NCBI GenBank assembly: GCA_047967505.1
Contig: CM106539.1
Reading direction: 5' to 3' (one strand)
Length of the DNA stretch: 64,000 bases
Origin: Dipteris shenzhenensis
Lineage: Eukaryota; Polypodiophyta; Polypodiopsida; Gleicheniales
Part shown: one piece after another, positions 1-9,402 of the stretch
Numbering within the stretch: position 1 is the first letter of the stretch
How the letters are laid out: every line of letters begins with the position of its first letter
Notes under the pieces: model-generated
Databases searched by the model: none
What the model was told of the DNA's origin: nothing
Seen by the model: the letters and a program-made list of their open reading frames with translations, nothing else
Position numbers and translations under genes: made by a program

Positions 1-2813
1 CTCTCCAATCTACCATCCTCTCTAAGATAGCCACTTCTGATTCTTCCTTACAAGAACCTTCAATTTTTTTCCCAATTCGAAATAGCATATCCTCCATTGT
101 CAAAACATCCATTGCCTTCAACTCACCAGAGATAACACTGAAGATTTGATCTATGTCTTCATGTGTATGGCCGACAAGAAGAAAGCCAACTTCCACTTCT
201 TCAAATATTTTCAAACCAACCAACATAGAGCATAAAGCAAATATATATTTATTCTTGTTCTCTCTCCAACAATTATCAGCTTGTATTCGCAATTGTATTT
301 GCAATGTGTTAGGCAAACATCCGCGAGCATCTCTGACCTTTCTTATTGCTTTCATGATTGATGTAACAACTTGGTTACTATCATGGTCATGCAAACTATC
401 AATCCATACATCACAAAAGATTCGGTATCCATGTACTAATACTCCACACAAGTGTGTTTTTAGTCCACGTTTTCCCTCTAATGCCGGTGGGATGATACGT
501 CTATATCGTGGCAAAGTGGTTGTATTCTGGTCCATGCCATCAATGGTGATGCACATGGACTTATCGACATGTGAAATAGCTTCCTCTCTCCAAGAAGCAT
601 ACAACTTTCGAGCATCCTGCACATGACGTAAATGGATTGATCGCCATTTAATATATCTTCCTCGCTGCTGCTCACATTTACTATGTTCAATGGCATTTTT
701 TAATTCATCACATGTCTTACATTTTGACATCCTTTGCTTTGATGGTGTCTTGACATGGCAAAAATCTCTACGCCAAATTTTGTACAAGGTTGATCGTGAA
801 ATCATGCTCTCGTCTCTGTCTTGTAAAGTTTTATTGACAGTCTCTAGGACGACCTTCTTTGTCATTCCCAAAGGAAGATGTTGTTGGCATTCGACACGTC
901 CATCTAGCATTGTTTGTTGAAGATGAGGCTGCGGTAATGCATGGTCTTCGAGAACTTGCTTTAATGTTGCGGTTGCATTTATAGTGCTTCCATGGCATTT
1001 AAGCTTATAGGTATATCCATGAATTGTATGAATAACTTTTTCTTTCACCTCTGCCCAGATGGTCCAGTATGTGCCATGTGATAGTCCAGTTAACCATTGA
1101 TATCCTCGATTGCAAATGGGTCTCCCATTAACCATGGGTTTCAATCTAGGTTTACAGTGTCCTGTGCTCAAATCTTGATTAGTGCCTTGATGATGAAAGC
1201 ATGAAAACTCTTGAAGAAGATAGTTATGTCTATTAGGCGCTGTCTTACTCTAAATACCAAGGCGTATGGCTGCACAATCATCTTTCCCAACTTTTCTAAT
1301 GCAAAGTCTCTTGCAACAAACTCGCATAAGCATCCTTTCCATATTCTCCTCAGATAGCATCACATGTCTCTTTGGTTCTGGAATTGATGCCATGATTCTT
1401 CGCCTCTTCACACTCACATACTTTCTTTTTGTAAATAGTGTCTTGCGTTTTCTAGTTGTAAGACCATCAAACCTCGAATCCATTTCCCTTGAATCTTCAT
1501 CTTTATAATCAAATGCTGTGTAGGCTTGAGAATTATTTGATACCTTATAATATCTTGGAAATGGCAATCTGGTCGACATGTTCATTGATGTCAATTTGTT
1601 GCCAATGCCTCTTGAATTTTGTGGTTGAACTGTTTCTCCTTCGTAACTCAAGATTCTCCCATCTATATTCTCTGGCATGCTAGCAACAATATTCTCAAAT
1701 TCTCTGCCCCTTTTGCCTTGTATTCGAGTGGTAACATCATGATCATTGTCACTAATATCATCAATTCCTGTTATTGCATCACTTATCCCATTGATCTTTG
1801 CATGTATTTTTCTTTGTGGTCCCATCTTATTATTTTCAACACATCTTCTGTCTTTTATATCAATAAGCATGTTTGAGTCACTTGCAACACAAGACAAGTC
1901 TTCTATACCAGTGAGCCTGTTTGAGTCACTTGCAACACAGGATAAATCTTCTATACCAGTGAGCCTGTTCGAGTCACTTGCAACACATGACAAGTCTTCT
2001 ATACCAGTGAGCCTGTTCGAGTCACTTGCAACACAAGACAAGTCTTCTATACCAGTGAGTATATTTGAGTCACTTGCAACACAAGAAACCTTTTCTGCAT
2101 CAACATCTGTTACTATAATGTCCTCGATACCTGTGAGCATGCCACTATGATACTCTTGATTACTACTATAGCTTCTTATCAATTTGGATCCCATTTGTGT
2201 TATAGTCTTTTTCTTCTGATAATATTCTGTTGTGTCTTCCATGATATTGAAGGAAACTGTCTTGGGCAAACTTGATTTCAAGAAAGCTAACCCTCATTTA
2301 CAAGTACTATGAACTTGTAGTTGAGACGTAGTATTATGGACGTCTAATTGTGAAGTACTATCCATTGCATTTTGAATGACACCTGCACTAGTCAACTTAA
2401 TTATCTCCACTATACAGAGAAAACTCTGAGCATAGCCCTTAAAGTTTCCAATTGCTAAAACTTCTCCGAAGCGAGATAACATCTGTACTTTTTCCCCCTG
2501 GATATAAGTTTTCTTGATATCTTGAAAGTATGTCTTTGGAACAATTTCGTCTTGGTCCCAGAGTGTTCTGTGTGCTTGCATATCAAATATATCACATTGT
2601 AAGATATCTCCCAATGTTTCAAAGTATCCATGTGGATATTTTAAATGTACTTCAGGATTTACAACGTTGGTGATTATCACTACACATCTTCTCTCACCAC
2701 AACGTTGAAAATGACACACATTCATAGGATCAAGACTATGAATTCGTCCAAAAGCCACCACTTCATTCTTCTCATATAACACCACATCCATACCCTCTAT
2801 TAGGGTGAATACC
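1..2813 (-). pseudogene. DDE-transposase-like gene, two in-frame stops, runs off left edge
   Basis: One reading frame (codons start at window positions 2 mod 3) runs from ATG 2789-2791 to the window edge, broken only by TGA at 2294-2296 and TAG at 1250-1252. Order from the N-terminus: a ~120-residue domain of uncertain identity (perhaps DUF8039-like); five 16-residue repeats (residues ~227-305); a basic stretch and a CC-x3-C cluster (~490); a CKTC zinc-ribbon-like motif; then DGMDQN (~750), QADNCWRENKN (~840) and VGHTHEDIDQIF (~873). Those last motifs mark a DDE/RNase H-fold transposase-like family seen in plants and animals; the family name is from memory. Upstream, revcomp of 2814-2830 ends in AAAACAG followed by open frame, a good splice acceptor, so an earlier exon probably lies to the right. 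The C-terminus is outside the window. Probably a recently dead transposon gene. Confidence 0.72.
1871..2110 (-). repeat. 48-bp tandem repeat inside the transposase-like gene (about 5 copies)
   Basis: Units begin at 1871, 1919, 1967, 2015 and 2063. The period is exactly 48 bp, so each copy adds 16 residues (TGIEDLSCVASDS core) without shifting the frame. Copies differ at only a few bases, so the expansion is recent. A plus-strand open frame across the same bases is a by-product of the periodicity. Confidence 0.9.
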
Positions 2814-3129
2814 TGTTTTATGTATAAAAGTAAATTAGCAACTCAAAATGAACATTTAATAAATAATCATTGAGCTTATTATTACTTAATAACTTCTATA
2901 TCAAAACTAGCAGAGAAGGCATTAACCTAAACCCTACATCCTAAACTTTAAATAATTAATACCAAAACATCTTAACCACCGTACATCCTAAACTTTAAAC
3001 ATTTAATTCTTAAACCCTAAATCCTAAACCCTAAAAATATAATCATAAACACTAAACCCTAAACACTAAATCTTAAATCCTAAGCCCTAAATCCTTAACC
3101 CTAAACCCTAACCCTAAAATACAATCAAA
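2814..3129. repeat. Degenerate interstitial telomere-like tract (CCCTAAA)
   Basis: From about 2925 to 3118 the plus strand is built from variants of CCCTAAA and CCTAAAC, the complement of plant telomere repeat TTTAGGG, ending in near-perfect tandem copies at 3095-3118. The rest of the interval is AT-rich. If the upstream exon of the minus-strand gene exists, this tract lies in its intron. Confidence 0.75.
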
Positions 3130-3771
3130 ATTTTATGATTTTTCTCAATTTGTGCAACATGTTAGATATACCCCCAACCTGTTGCTTGAGCAACACGTTG
3201 GGGGGTATATCCGACCTGTTGCACAAATCGAGAATTTTCTCGATTTGTGCAACAGGTCGGATATACCCCCCAACCTGTTGCTCAAGCAACAGGTTGGGGG
3301 ATATACCCGCAACCTGTTGCTCAAGCAACAGGTTGGGGGGTATATCCAACATGTTGCACAAATCAAGAATTTTCTTGATTTGTGCAACAGGTTTGATATA
3401 CCCCCAACCTGTTGCTTGAGCAACAGGTTGGGGGGTATTCTCGATTTGTGCAACAGGTTGGATATACCCCCAACCTGTTGCACAGGTTGGGGGGTATATC
3501 CGACCTGTTGCACAAATCGAGAATTTTCTCGATTTGTGCAACAGGTCAGATATACCCCCCAACCTGTTGCTTGAGCAACAGGTTGGGGGTATATCCAACC
3601 TGTTGAACAAATCAAGTTGGATATACTCCAACATGTTGCACAAATCGAGAATTTTCTTGATTTGTGCAACAGGTTGGATATACCCCCAACCTGTTGCACA
3701 AATCAAGAAAATTCTCGATTTGTGCAACATGTTTAATATACTCCCCAACCTGTTGCTTGATCCTACTAGTC
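3130..3771. repeat. Palindromic satellite built on CAACCTGTTGC
   Basis: The block alternates CAACAGGTTGGGGGG, TATATCC, CAACCTGTTGC and CACAAATC with their complements, so it is palindromic about two kinds of centre: GTTGCTTGAGCAAC and CGAGAATTTTCTCG. Single strands could fold into stacked hairpins with arms of about 40 bases. Apparent open frames on both strands translate the same short words and are not genes. No protein or known element is recognised. Confidence 0.88.
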
Positions 3772-4132
3772 AAAGTATAAGTCTACCTAGTCAAAGTATC
3801 CTACTGATTAGGGACAAGCACATAGGCTAAAAGCACACCGATTCATATTTTTTTACATTCATGCTGCATGGTGTATCAAAAGGTACGATCCTTTGCAAAG
3901 GCTTTACTTTAAGTAGTTACAAGCCTACCTACTCAAAGTATCCTACTGATTAGGAATAAGTACATAGGCTAAAAGCACACCGATTCGAAGAAGTGATGTA
4001 TGCACACTGATTAGGAAGAAGTGCATGGTGTATGAGAAGAAATGAAAAAGTATTTGATAAGAAATATTCGAAGAAATATATATTCCATATCATGGACATT
4101 CTAAGAAATATGTATTCCATATCATGGATACC
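3772..4132. repeat. Direct repeat of ~70 bp in AT-rich DNA
   Basis: The segment at 3775-3843 (CAAAGTATCCTACTGATTAG through TAAAAGCACACCGATTC) recurs at about 3920-3986 with several substitutions. Nothing coding is seen. Confidence 0.7.
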
Positions 4133-4439
4133 ATGGATATCTGGTGCTTGCTAAAGTAAAAAAAATGATATGGATGCAATGATACTGTAGTCTTCTAGAT
4201 TCTATGGTTTTAAATACCTACCTTACAAATACATTATCTAATTTTGCATTCTTTCGACTAACTAACAAGTATTATACACATGGAATCATGGATATCTGAT
4301 GGTTACTAAAGTAAAAAAATGATATGGATGCAATGATAGTGTAGTCTTCTAGATTCTATGGTTTTAAATACCTACCTTACAAATACATTATCTAATTTTT
4401 CATTTTTTGACTAACTAACAAGTATTATACACATGGAAT
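4133..4439. repeat. 155-bp tandem duplication
   Basis: Two adjacent copies start at ATGGATATCT, 4133 and 4288, and both end near ATTATACACATGGA. They differ by a few substitutions and small indels. No coding content. Confidence 0.85.
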
Positions 4440-4980
4440 AAAAGCATACATGCTAAAAGTAAGTGTGTAAATTTTAATATTTTCTAAATTTTAAAATTAA
4501 TTTAATTCTTTTATTGACTACTTTTTAAAATTGAAAGGTTATTAGTATATAATCTACATAATTTTAAATGTTATTAATGTATAATATTAATTATTTATAT
4601 ATTTATTTAAATTTATATGATAATTAATTTATATTTATATTAGTTTTTAAGTTAATAATGTATAGAAGAGCAATATATTCACTAATTCTTCATTGTTTTA
4701 AGACTAAGTATTATATAAAGCACATATGCTAGAAGATCTCCTTTCAATTTTTTTCTTAAATTAATGTATTTATATATTTATTTATATAATAATTATATAA
4801 TATTTATATTAATTTATAGATTAATAATATATATTTTTAGTAAAATTATATTTTAACATTAGTTAATAAAAATTTAATTTATTATATTATGGGGTAAAAA
4901 TATTATAAATGGATTTCTTATATTAATAAAGTGTAGTGAGAAGAGTTTTTTGAAAAGATTTATGATTGAATTTTGTTTTG
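4440..4980. other. AT-rich spacer, no gene seen
   Basis: Mostly A/T runs with ATTTATATAT words. No open frame with protein-like composition and no recognisable element ends. Confidence 0.7.
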
Positions 4981-5425
4981 AAGTTGTTGCGTACGCAATA
5001 GGTAGGACATTTGAGTGGTTTTGAGGTTGATAGAGATATTTGTAATAAAGTGTAGTGAGAAGAGTTTTTTGGAGGATTTGTGATAAAATTTTGTTTTGAA
5101 GTTGTTGCGTACGCAATAGGTAGGGAGGTTTGAGTGCTTTTGAGGTTGAGAGAGAAATGTGTTATAGATTTTTTTTTTTTTTAAAGGAGTTTTTTGGAGA
5201 GATTTATGATTGAATTTTGTTTTGGAGTTGTTGCGTATGCAATAGGTAGGGAGGTTTGAGTGGCTTTGAGGTTGAGAGAGAAATTTGTAATAGATTTTTT
5301 TTTTTGGTTGATGAGTTTTTTTGAGAGATTTATGATTAAATTTTGTTTTGAAGTTGTTGCGTATGCAATAGGTAGGGTTTGAGTGTTAAATTTTGTTTTG
5401 AAGTTGTTGCGTATGCAATAGGTAG
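4981..5425. repeat. Dispersed-tandem repeat carrying GTTGCGTAYGCAATAGG
   Basis: Five copies of a module with GAAGTTGTTGCGTAYGCAAT followed by AGGTAGG occur near 4981, 5099, 5224, 5351 and 5400, most preceded by ATTTTGTTTTG and followed by GAGTG. Spacing is about 120 bp, then shortens to 49 bp. The core TTGCGTACGCAA is palindromic and resembles the core of the palindromes at 6.5-7.7 kb. Confidence 0.82.
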
Positions 5426-5880
5426 GGAGGGGTTGTGAGAGTTTGAGTTAAAGAGAAAAATTTATGGAAAAAAAGATTTAATGCTAAAATGGTTTTTTAA
5501 GTTGTTGCGTACACACAAGTTTTTTAGAAAAAGATCGGATTTGAAAAAAAATTCAAATTTATAAAAACTTGATTCTTAGAAGTTCTTGCATACGCAACAA
5601 CTCACCTCTTGCATCATTTTGAAAATTTTTGCGAATCCTGCAACAGGTTGATGAGAGGAGAGAAGCGTGGAGTGTAAACTAATGATCTTTGAATGAAAGA
5701 GAGAATGAAGAATGTTCTACTTATAGTGAACCTAAAAGAACTAAAAAAACCTTAAAAACTAAAAAAAGCTGACTTGACCTAAAAGCTATCCATTTCCTAT
5801 AAAACTCTACTTCTCCTCATTCTGTCTCACAACTCTCTTATTCTCTCTCACAACTCTCTCCTGGAGCTCCACCACCTCTC
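5426..5880. other. Spacer with two partial copies of the GCAACAGG/TACGCAAC motif
   Basis: AT-rich DNA containing TTGCATACGCAACAAC at 5585-5600 and CTGCAACAGGTTGATG near 5639. No gene is supported. The DNA turns abruptly pyrimidine-rich at about 5870. Confidence 0.6.
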
Positions 5881-7885
5881 CACTCAGGTACTCCCTCCCT
5901 CCCTCTTCTCCAACTTCCTCTCTCCCCTCCCCTTCCCGTCCCTTCCCCTCTCCTCCCACTTCTCCCCTCCCTTCCCTTCCCCCTTCTCCTCTCCTCCCTC
6001 CCCAAGGCCCCTTCCCCTCCCCTTGCCTGCTCCCTCCTCCTTCCGTCCCCTTCCTTTCCTTCCCCCTGTCGTCCCTACCCTCGCCCCCACCCCCCTCCGC
6101 CCCCCTTCCCTCCCCTCCACCCTTCCCACTCCCCTCCCTCCCTCCCGCCCTCCGCCGCGCCCCCCCTCCTGCCCTGTCGTTGACCCTCTGCCCCCCCCTT
6201 CCCTTCGCCCTCCCCTCCGCCCCTCCCTCCCTCCCGCCCTCCCTCCCCTCCGCCTCCCCCTTTCCTCCCCTCCGCCCCCCAACCCCCCCCCTCCCGCACT
6301 CCCCACGCCCCCCCCGCCGGCGCGCCCGTCCCCTTCCGTTGTCGGAAGGGGGCGGGCGCGCCGGCGGGGGGGGCGTGGGGAGGGCGGGAGGGGAGGGGGG
6401 CGGGCGTGCCGGGAGGGGGGGCTGGGGGCGGGGGGTGTGGCGAGGGCGGAGGGGGGGGGCGGGCACACCGGGAGGGGGGCTGGGGGCGGGGGGCTGAGGG
6501 AGGGGGGGGTGTGGGGAAGGGGAGAGGGGGCAAGGGCGCCCCCCCCCACCTGTTGTGCACGCAACAGGTGGGTGGGGGGGGGCCGACCCCCCCCCCCACC
6601 CACCTGTTGCGTGCGCAACAGGTGGGGGGCTTCCCCCCACCCCCCCCCTCCCCTCCCGCCCTCCCCACGCCCCCCCCGCGAGCCCGCTCCCCTTTCCGGA
6701 CGGAAGGGGGGGCGGGCGCACGGGGGGGGGCGTGGGGAGGGCTCGGGGGGGTCACTATGTATAAACCCTCTATATCACGTGCGTTCAAGGCCTATATTTA
6801 AAGTCCCTTATCTGTAAAAAATTTCATTAATAAAATGTACCCCTTTCCTATATAAATCTGTAAATTTTTTCCAAAACTATTTTAAATATTCCCTTATGTA
6901 TATTTATTTCTGTAAATTTTAGAAATAAAAAAATCCTTCTGTTGAACTCACGTGATAGGGTTACATATGATGAGTGACCCCCCCGAGGGGGAGGGGGGGA
7001 GGGCGGGGCATGGGGGGGGGCGGGAGGGGAGGGGGGGCGTGGGTGGGGTGCGGGGGGGGGGGCGAGGGGCGTGGCGAGGGCGGAGGGGGGGCGGGCGTGT
7101 CGGGAGGGGGGGCTACGGGGGGCGGGGTGTGGGGAAGGGGAGGGGGGCGAGGGCGCCCCCCCAACCTGTTGCGCACGCAACAGGTGGGGGGCTTCCCCCC
7201 GCCCGCCCCCCCTTCCCTCCCCTCCGCCCATCCCTCCCGCCCTCCCCTCCGCCTTCCCCTTCCCTCCCCTCCGCCCCCCCAACCCCCCCCCTTCCCGTCG
7301 TCCCCACGCCCCCCCCATGCCCGCCCCCCTCCCCTCCGCCCCCACGCGCCCTCCCCTCCGCCCCCCGTTCCCTCCCCTCCGCCCTCCCAACCCTCGCACA
7401 CCCCCGCCCTCCCCACGCCCCCCCCGTGCCCGCCCCCTTCCGTCGACGCGGGGGAGGGCGGAGGGGAAGGGGGGGCGCGCGCATTGGGAGGGGGGCTGGG
7501 GGCGTGGGGAGGGTGGAGGGGAAGCGGGGGGGCGGGCGTGCTGGGAGGGGGGGTTGGGGGGCGGAGGGAAGGGGGGGTGTGGGGGGAGCGCGGGAAGGGG
7601 AGGGGGGGCGAGGGGGGCATCGATGCCCCCCACCTGTTGCGCACGCAACAGGTACCCCTCGCCCCCCTCCCCTTCCCTCCGCCCGCCCGGCCCCCCACTC
7701 CTCCCTTCCCTTGCCCCTCCCCTTCCCTCACTACATGCACACACACGTGTGGCGAGGGAAGGGGAGGGGCAAGGGAAGGGGGGCGTGGGGAAGGAGCAAG
7801 GGGGAGGGGGGGCGGGCGGAGGGAAGAGGTGGGCATGGAAGGGCAAGGGGCGGGGAGGGGGACATCGCAAGGTGACGGGCAAGGG
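5881..7885. repeat. Strand-skewed G/C block with hairpins and four CCTGTTGC palindromes
   Basis: Two long runs of almost pure pyrimidine (plus strand 5880-6340 and 7185-7440) alternate with almost pure purine runs (6350-6540 and 6980-7160). A stem at about 6298-6381 pairs GC-rich arms around a TTGT loop. A 22-bp palindrome, half-site ACCTGTTGCGY, sits at 6548-6569, 6602-6623, 7164-7185 and 7632-7653. The runs of G and C could form G-quadruplex or i-motif structures. Long open frames occur on both strands in all phases, but they are Gly/Arg/Pro artefacts of composition. Confidence 0.85.
6742..6987. mobile_element. 246-bp MITE-like TIR element, 8-bp target duplication
   Basis: An AT-rich island inside the G/C block begins CTCGGGGGGGTCACT and ends with the exact 15-bp complement AGTGACCCCCCCGAG. 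Beyond this the arms stay partly complementary for ~50 bp (CTATATCACGTGCGTTC against CCTATCACGTGAGTTC). GGGGAGGG flanks it on both sides (6734-6741 and 6988-6995). Eight-bp duplications are typical of hAT-type transposons. The flanking DNA is itself G-rich, so the duplication alone is weak evidence, but the termini match the larger element at 60399-63307. No coding capacity. Confidence 0.75.
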
Positions 7886-8052
7886 GTGATTAAAATAAAC
7901 TAACTAATTAAAATAAAATAATTTAAAAAAATATTTTATTTTAAAAATTAAAAATAAATAAAACTTAAAAGAATATTTAATTAAAAATTTATTTAATATT
8001 TTGAGTTTGAAAATCATTGTATTTCTCATTTTTTATTTTTGATTGTTTTTCA
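7886..8052. other. AT-rich spacer ending in a splice-acceptor-like tract
   Basis: A/T-only words dominate. The last bases, TTTGATTGTTTTTCAG at 8037-8052, make a good 3' splice site just before the coding region at 8069, so an upstream exon may lie to the left or have been lost. Confidence 0.5.
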
Positions 8053-8068
8053 GAAAACTATAGCTTTC

Positions 8069-8526
8069 ATGGCTTCCAGTTTTGGTTCCAAGGTGTCTTT
8101 CAAATACCTTGAACATGCTTGGTATTTTATGGAGCGGAAATCAAAGTATTTTTTGCTGATCACTTCAGAGAACATATCAAGCCCGAAATATTCTGCAGAG
8201 GCAGTAAGAAATGGTGGCATGGTATCAAACATCAATATTAAAGAAAACAATTTGATAGAAATTGTGTGCCAAGGAAAGAATGACGAGGTGGTTTACAAGT
8301 TACGAGTTACTCCGAAGCACTTCTTGAAACCGTTACCAGATTCAATTGAGGGATCCCAAGAATTACTTAATGCCTTAGAAGCATTGAAGAAAATGTGGGA
8401 TGCATTTCCAAGTGGTCGTGTTGAACCTTCAGGGGCACTAATTATGCCATCTATAACACACAACCCTCAAGTACCGTCAATATCTGTGGCGGTAACTCCG
8501 ATAACTCCAACAAGTGTAACTACAGT
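8069..8526 (+). pseudogene. Unidentified gene, N-terminal part, split by copia A
   Basis: ATG at 8069 opens 152 codons that read into the target-site duplication of copia A. With the element and one copy of ACAGT left out, the frame continues at 14020 as a Ser/Thr/Pro linker. The protein part begins MASSFGSKVSFKYLEHAW and has an alternating hydrophobic pattern consistent with a small folded domain (residues 1-110), followed by a Pro/Thr linker. I do not recognise the family. The codon preference is plausible for a real gene. The frame running past 8527 merely reads into the LTR. It is now separated from its second half by 5.5 kb. Confidence 0.6.
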
Positions 8527-8825
8527 TGTTGAGATATCAAGCTCTATCCCCGACATATCTCCTGGATGACTATCATTTATGTCACCGCCTATGTTAGTTG
8601 TACTCGTGGTGTAGTTAGACTACCACATATGTTTTTGGTTTGGGTTCACATATGAACCACGTATTCTAGGTTTTGACATATAGGGTATTTCCCTCTTCTA
8701 TTGTATTGTTGTTGTGTGCAAAAGTGAAGAAAGGCTTCACCCTCCAACCTTGTGTCCTCTCTCGCTTGTGTGTTGTGAAGAAAGCTGAACTTGAGTCTCC
8801 TATCTCTCTCCCCTATTTCTTTACA
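8527..8825 (+). repeat. Copia A 5' LTR
   Basis: Runs from TGTTGAGATATC to TTTCTTTACA (299 bp), TG...CA ended. It should hold the promoter and polyadenylation signal, but no convincing TATA box is visible. Confidence 0.95.
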
Positions 8826-8840
8826 TGGTATCAGAGCCTT
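8826..8840 (+). other. Primer-binding site of copia A
   Basis: TGGTATCAGAGC directly after the LTR is complementary to the 3' end of plant initiator Met-tRNA, the usual primer for copia elements. Confidence 0.92.
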
Positions 8841-9402
8841 GTTCGTGGTAAGGAGCTCAAGAAAGAAAGCCAAGTTTGTGGTGTCCTGGTAAGAGGACCA
8901 GTGTTGCTTTCCTACTTCGAGTTTGGGAGCAAATCTTTGCAGGTAGCACAGCCAGAAGTGTAGGAGTGCACTGCTTCAGATTGAGAGGCCCTTCGCGGTG
9001 CGGCGAGAGCGCAGTATATGCTGCGGGATAGGGCGAAGCCCTTGGTGACTTTATTTTTGGAATTTGAGGTCGTTTCGGGGCCCGTTTTGAAGGCGGAAGT
9101 TCTTCGCAGGCACTCAGAAAAAGGCCCTGTTTTTGCTGTGCGACCACCGCGCGGCTAGTCGGTGGAAAGGTGCCACAGAAATTGCATCGTGTGCCGATGT
9201 GCAGAGATATTGGGAGTTGCAGATTCATGCCTGTTGCCGGTTGATGCAAAATCGTCACGAGGAAGTGACTGTGTGGTGAAATACCACTTTCGTCAGTGTT
9301 GCAGATCTGCCCCTGTGAGGCTCTTTGCAGAAGTTTTGCTATTTGCCCTTCTGAGGCATTTGCTGTGTTTACAGGTTGCTGTTGCAATTCGTGATTTGTA
9401 AA

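Noticed and set aside
1746-2150. Plus-strand frame with FESLATQDKSSIPVS repeats
   Set aside because: It is the antisense shadow of the 48-bp repeat in the minus-strand transposase-like gene, which has better family evidence.
3125-3830. Open frames of 94-207 codons in the palindromic satellite
   Set aside because: They repeat short words (NLLLEQQVGG, CCTNR) in register with the DNA repeat and occur on both strands.
5807-7903. Open frames of 240-344 codons on both strands in the GC block
   Set aside because: They overlap on both strands in several phases, consist of Gly/Arg/Pro/Ser runs, and exist only because pure G/C DNA lacks stop codons.
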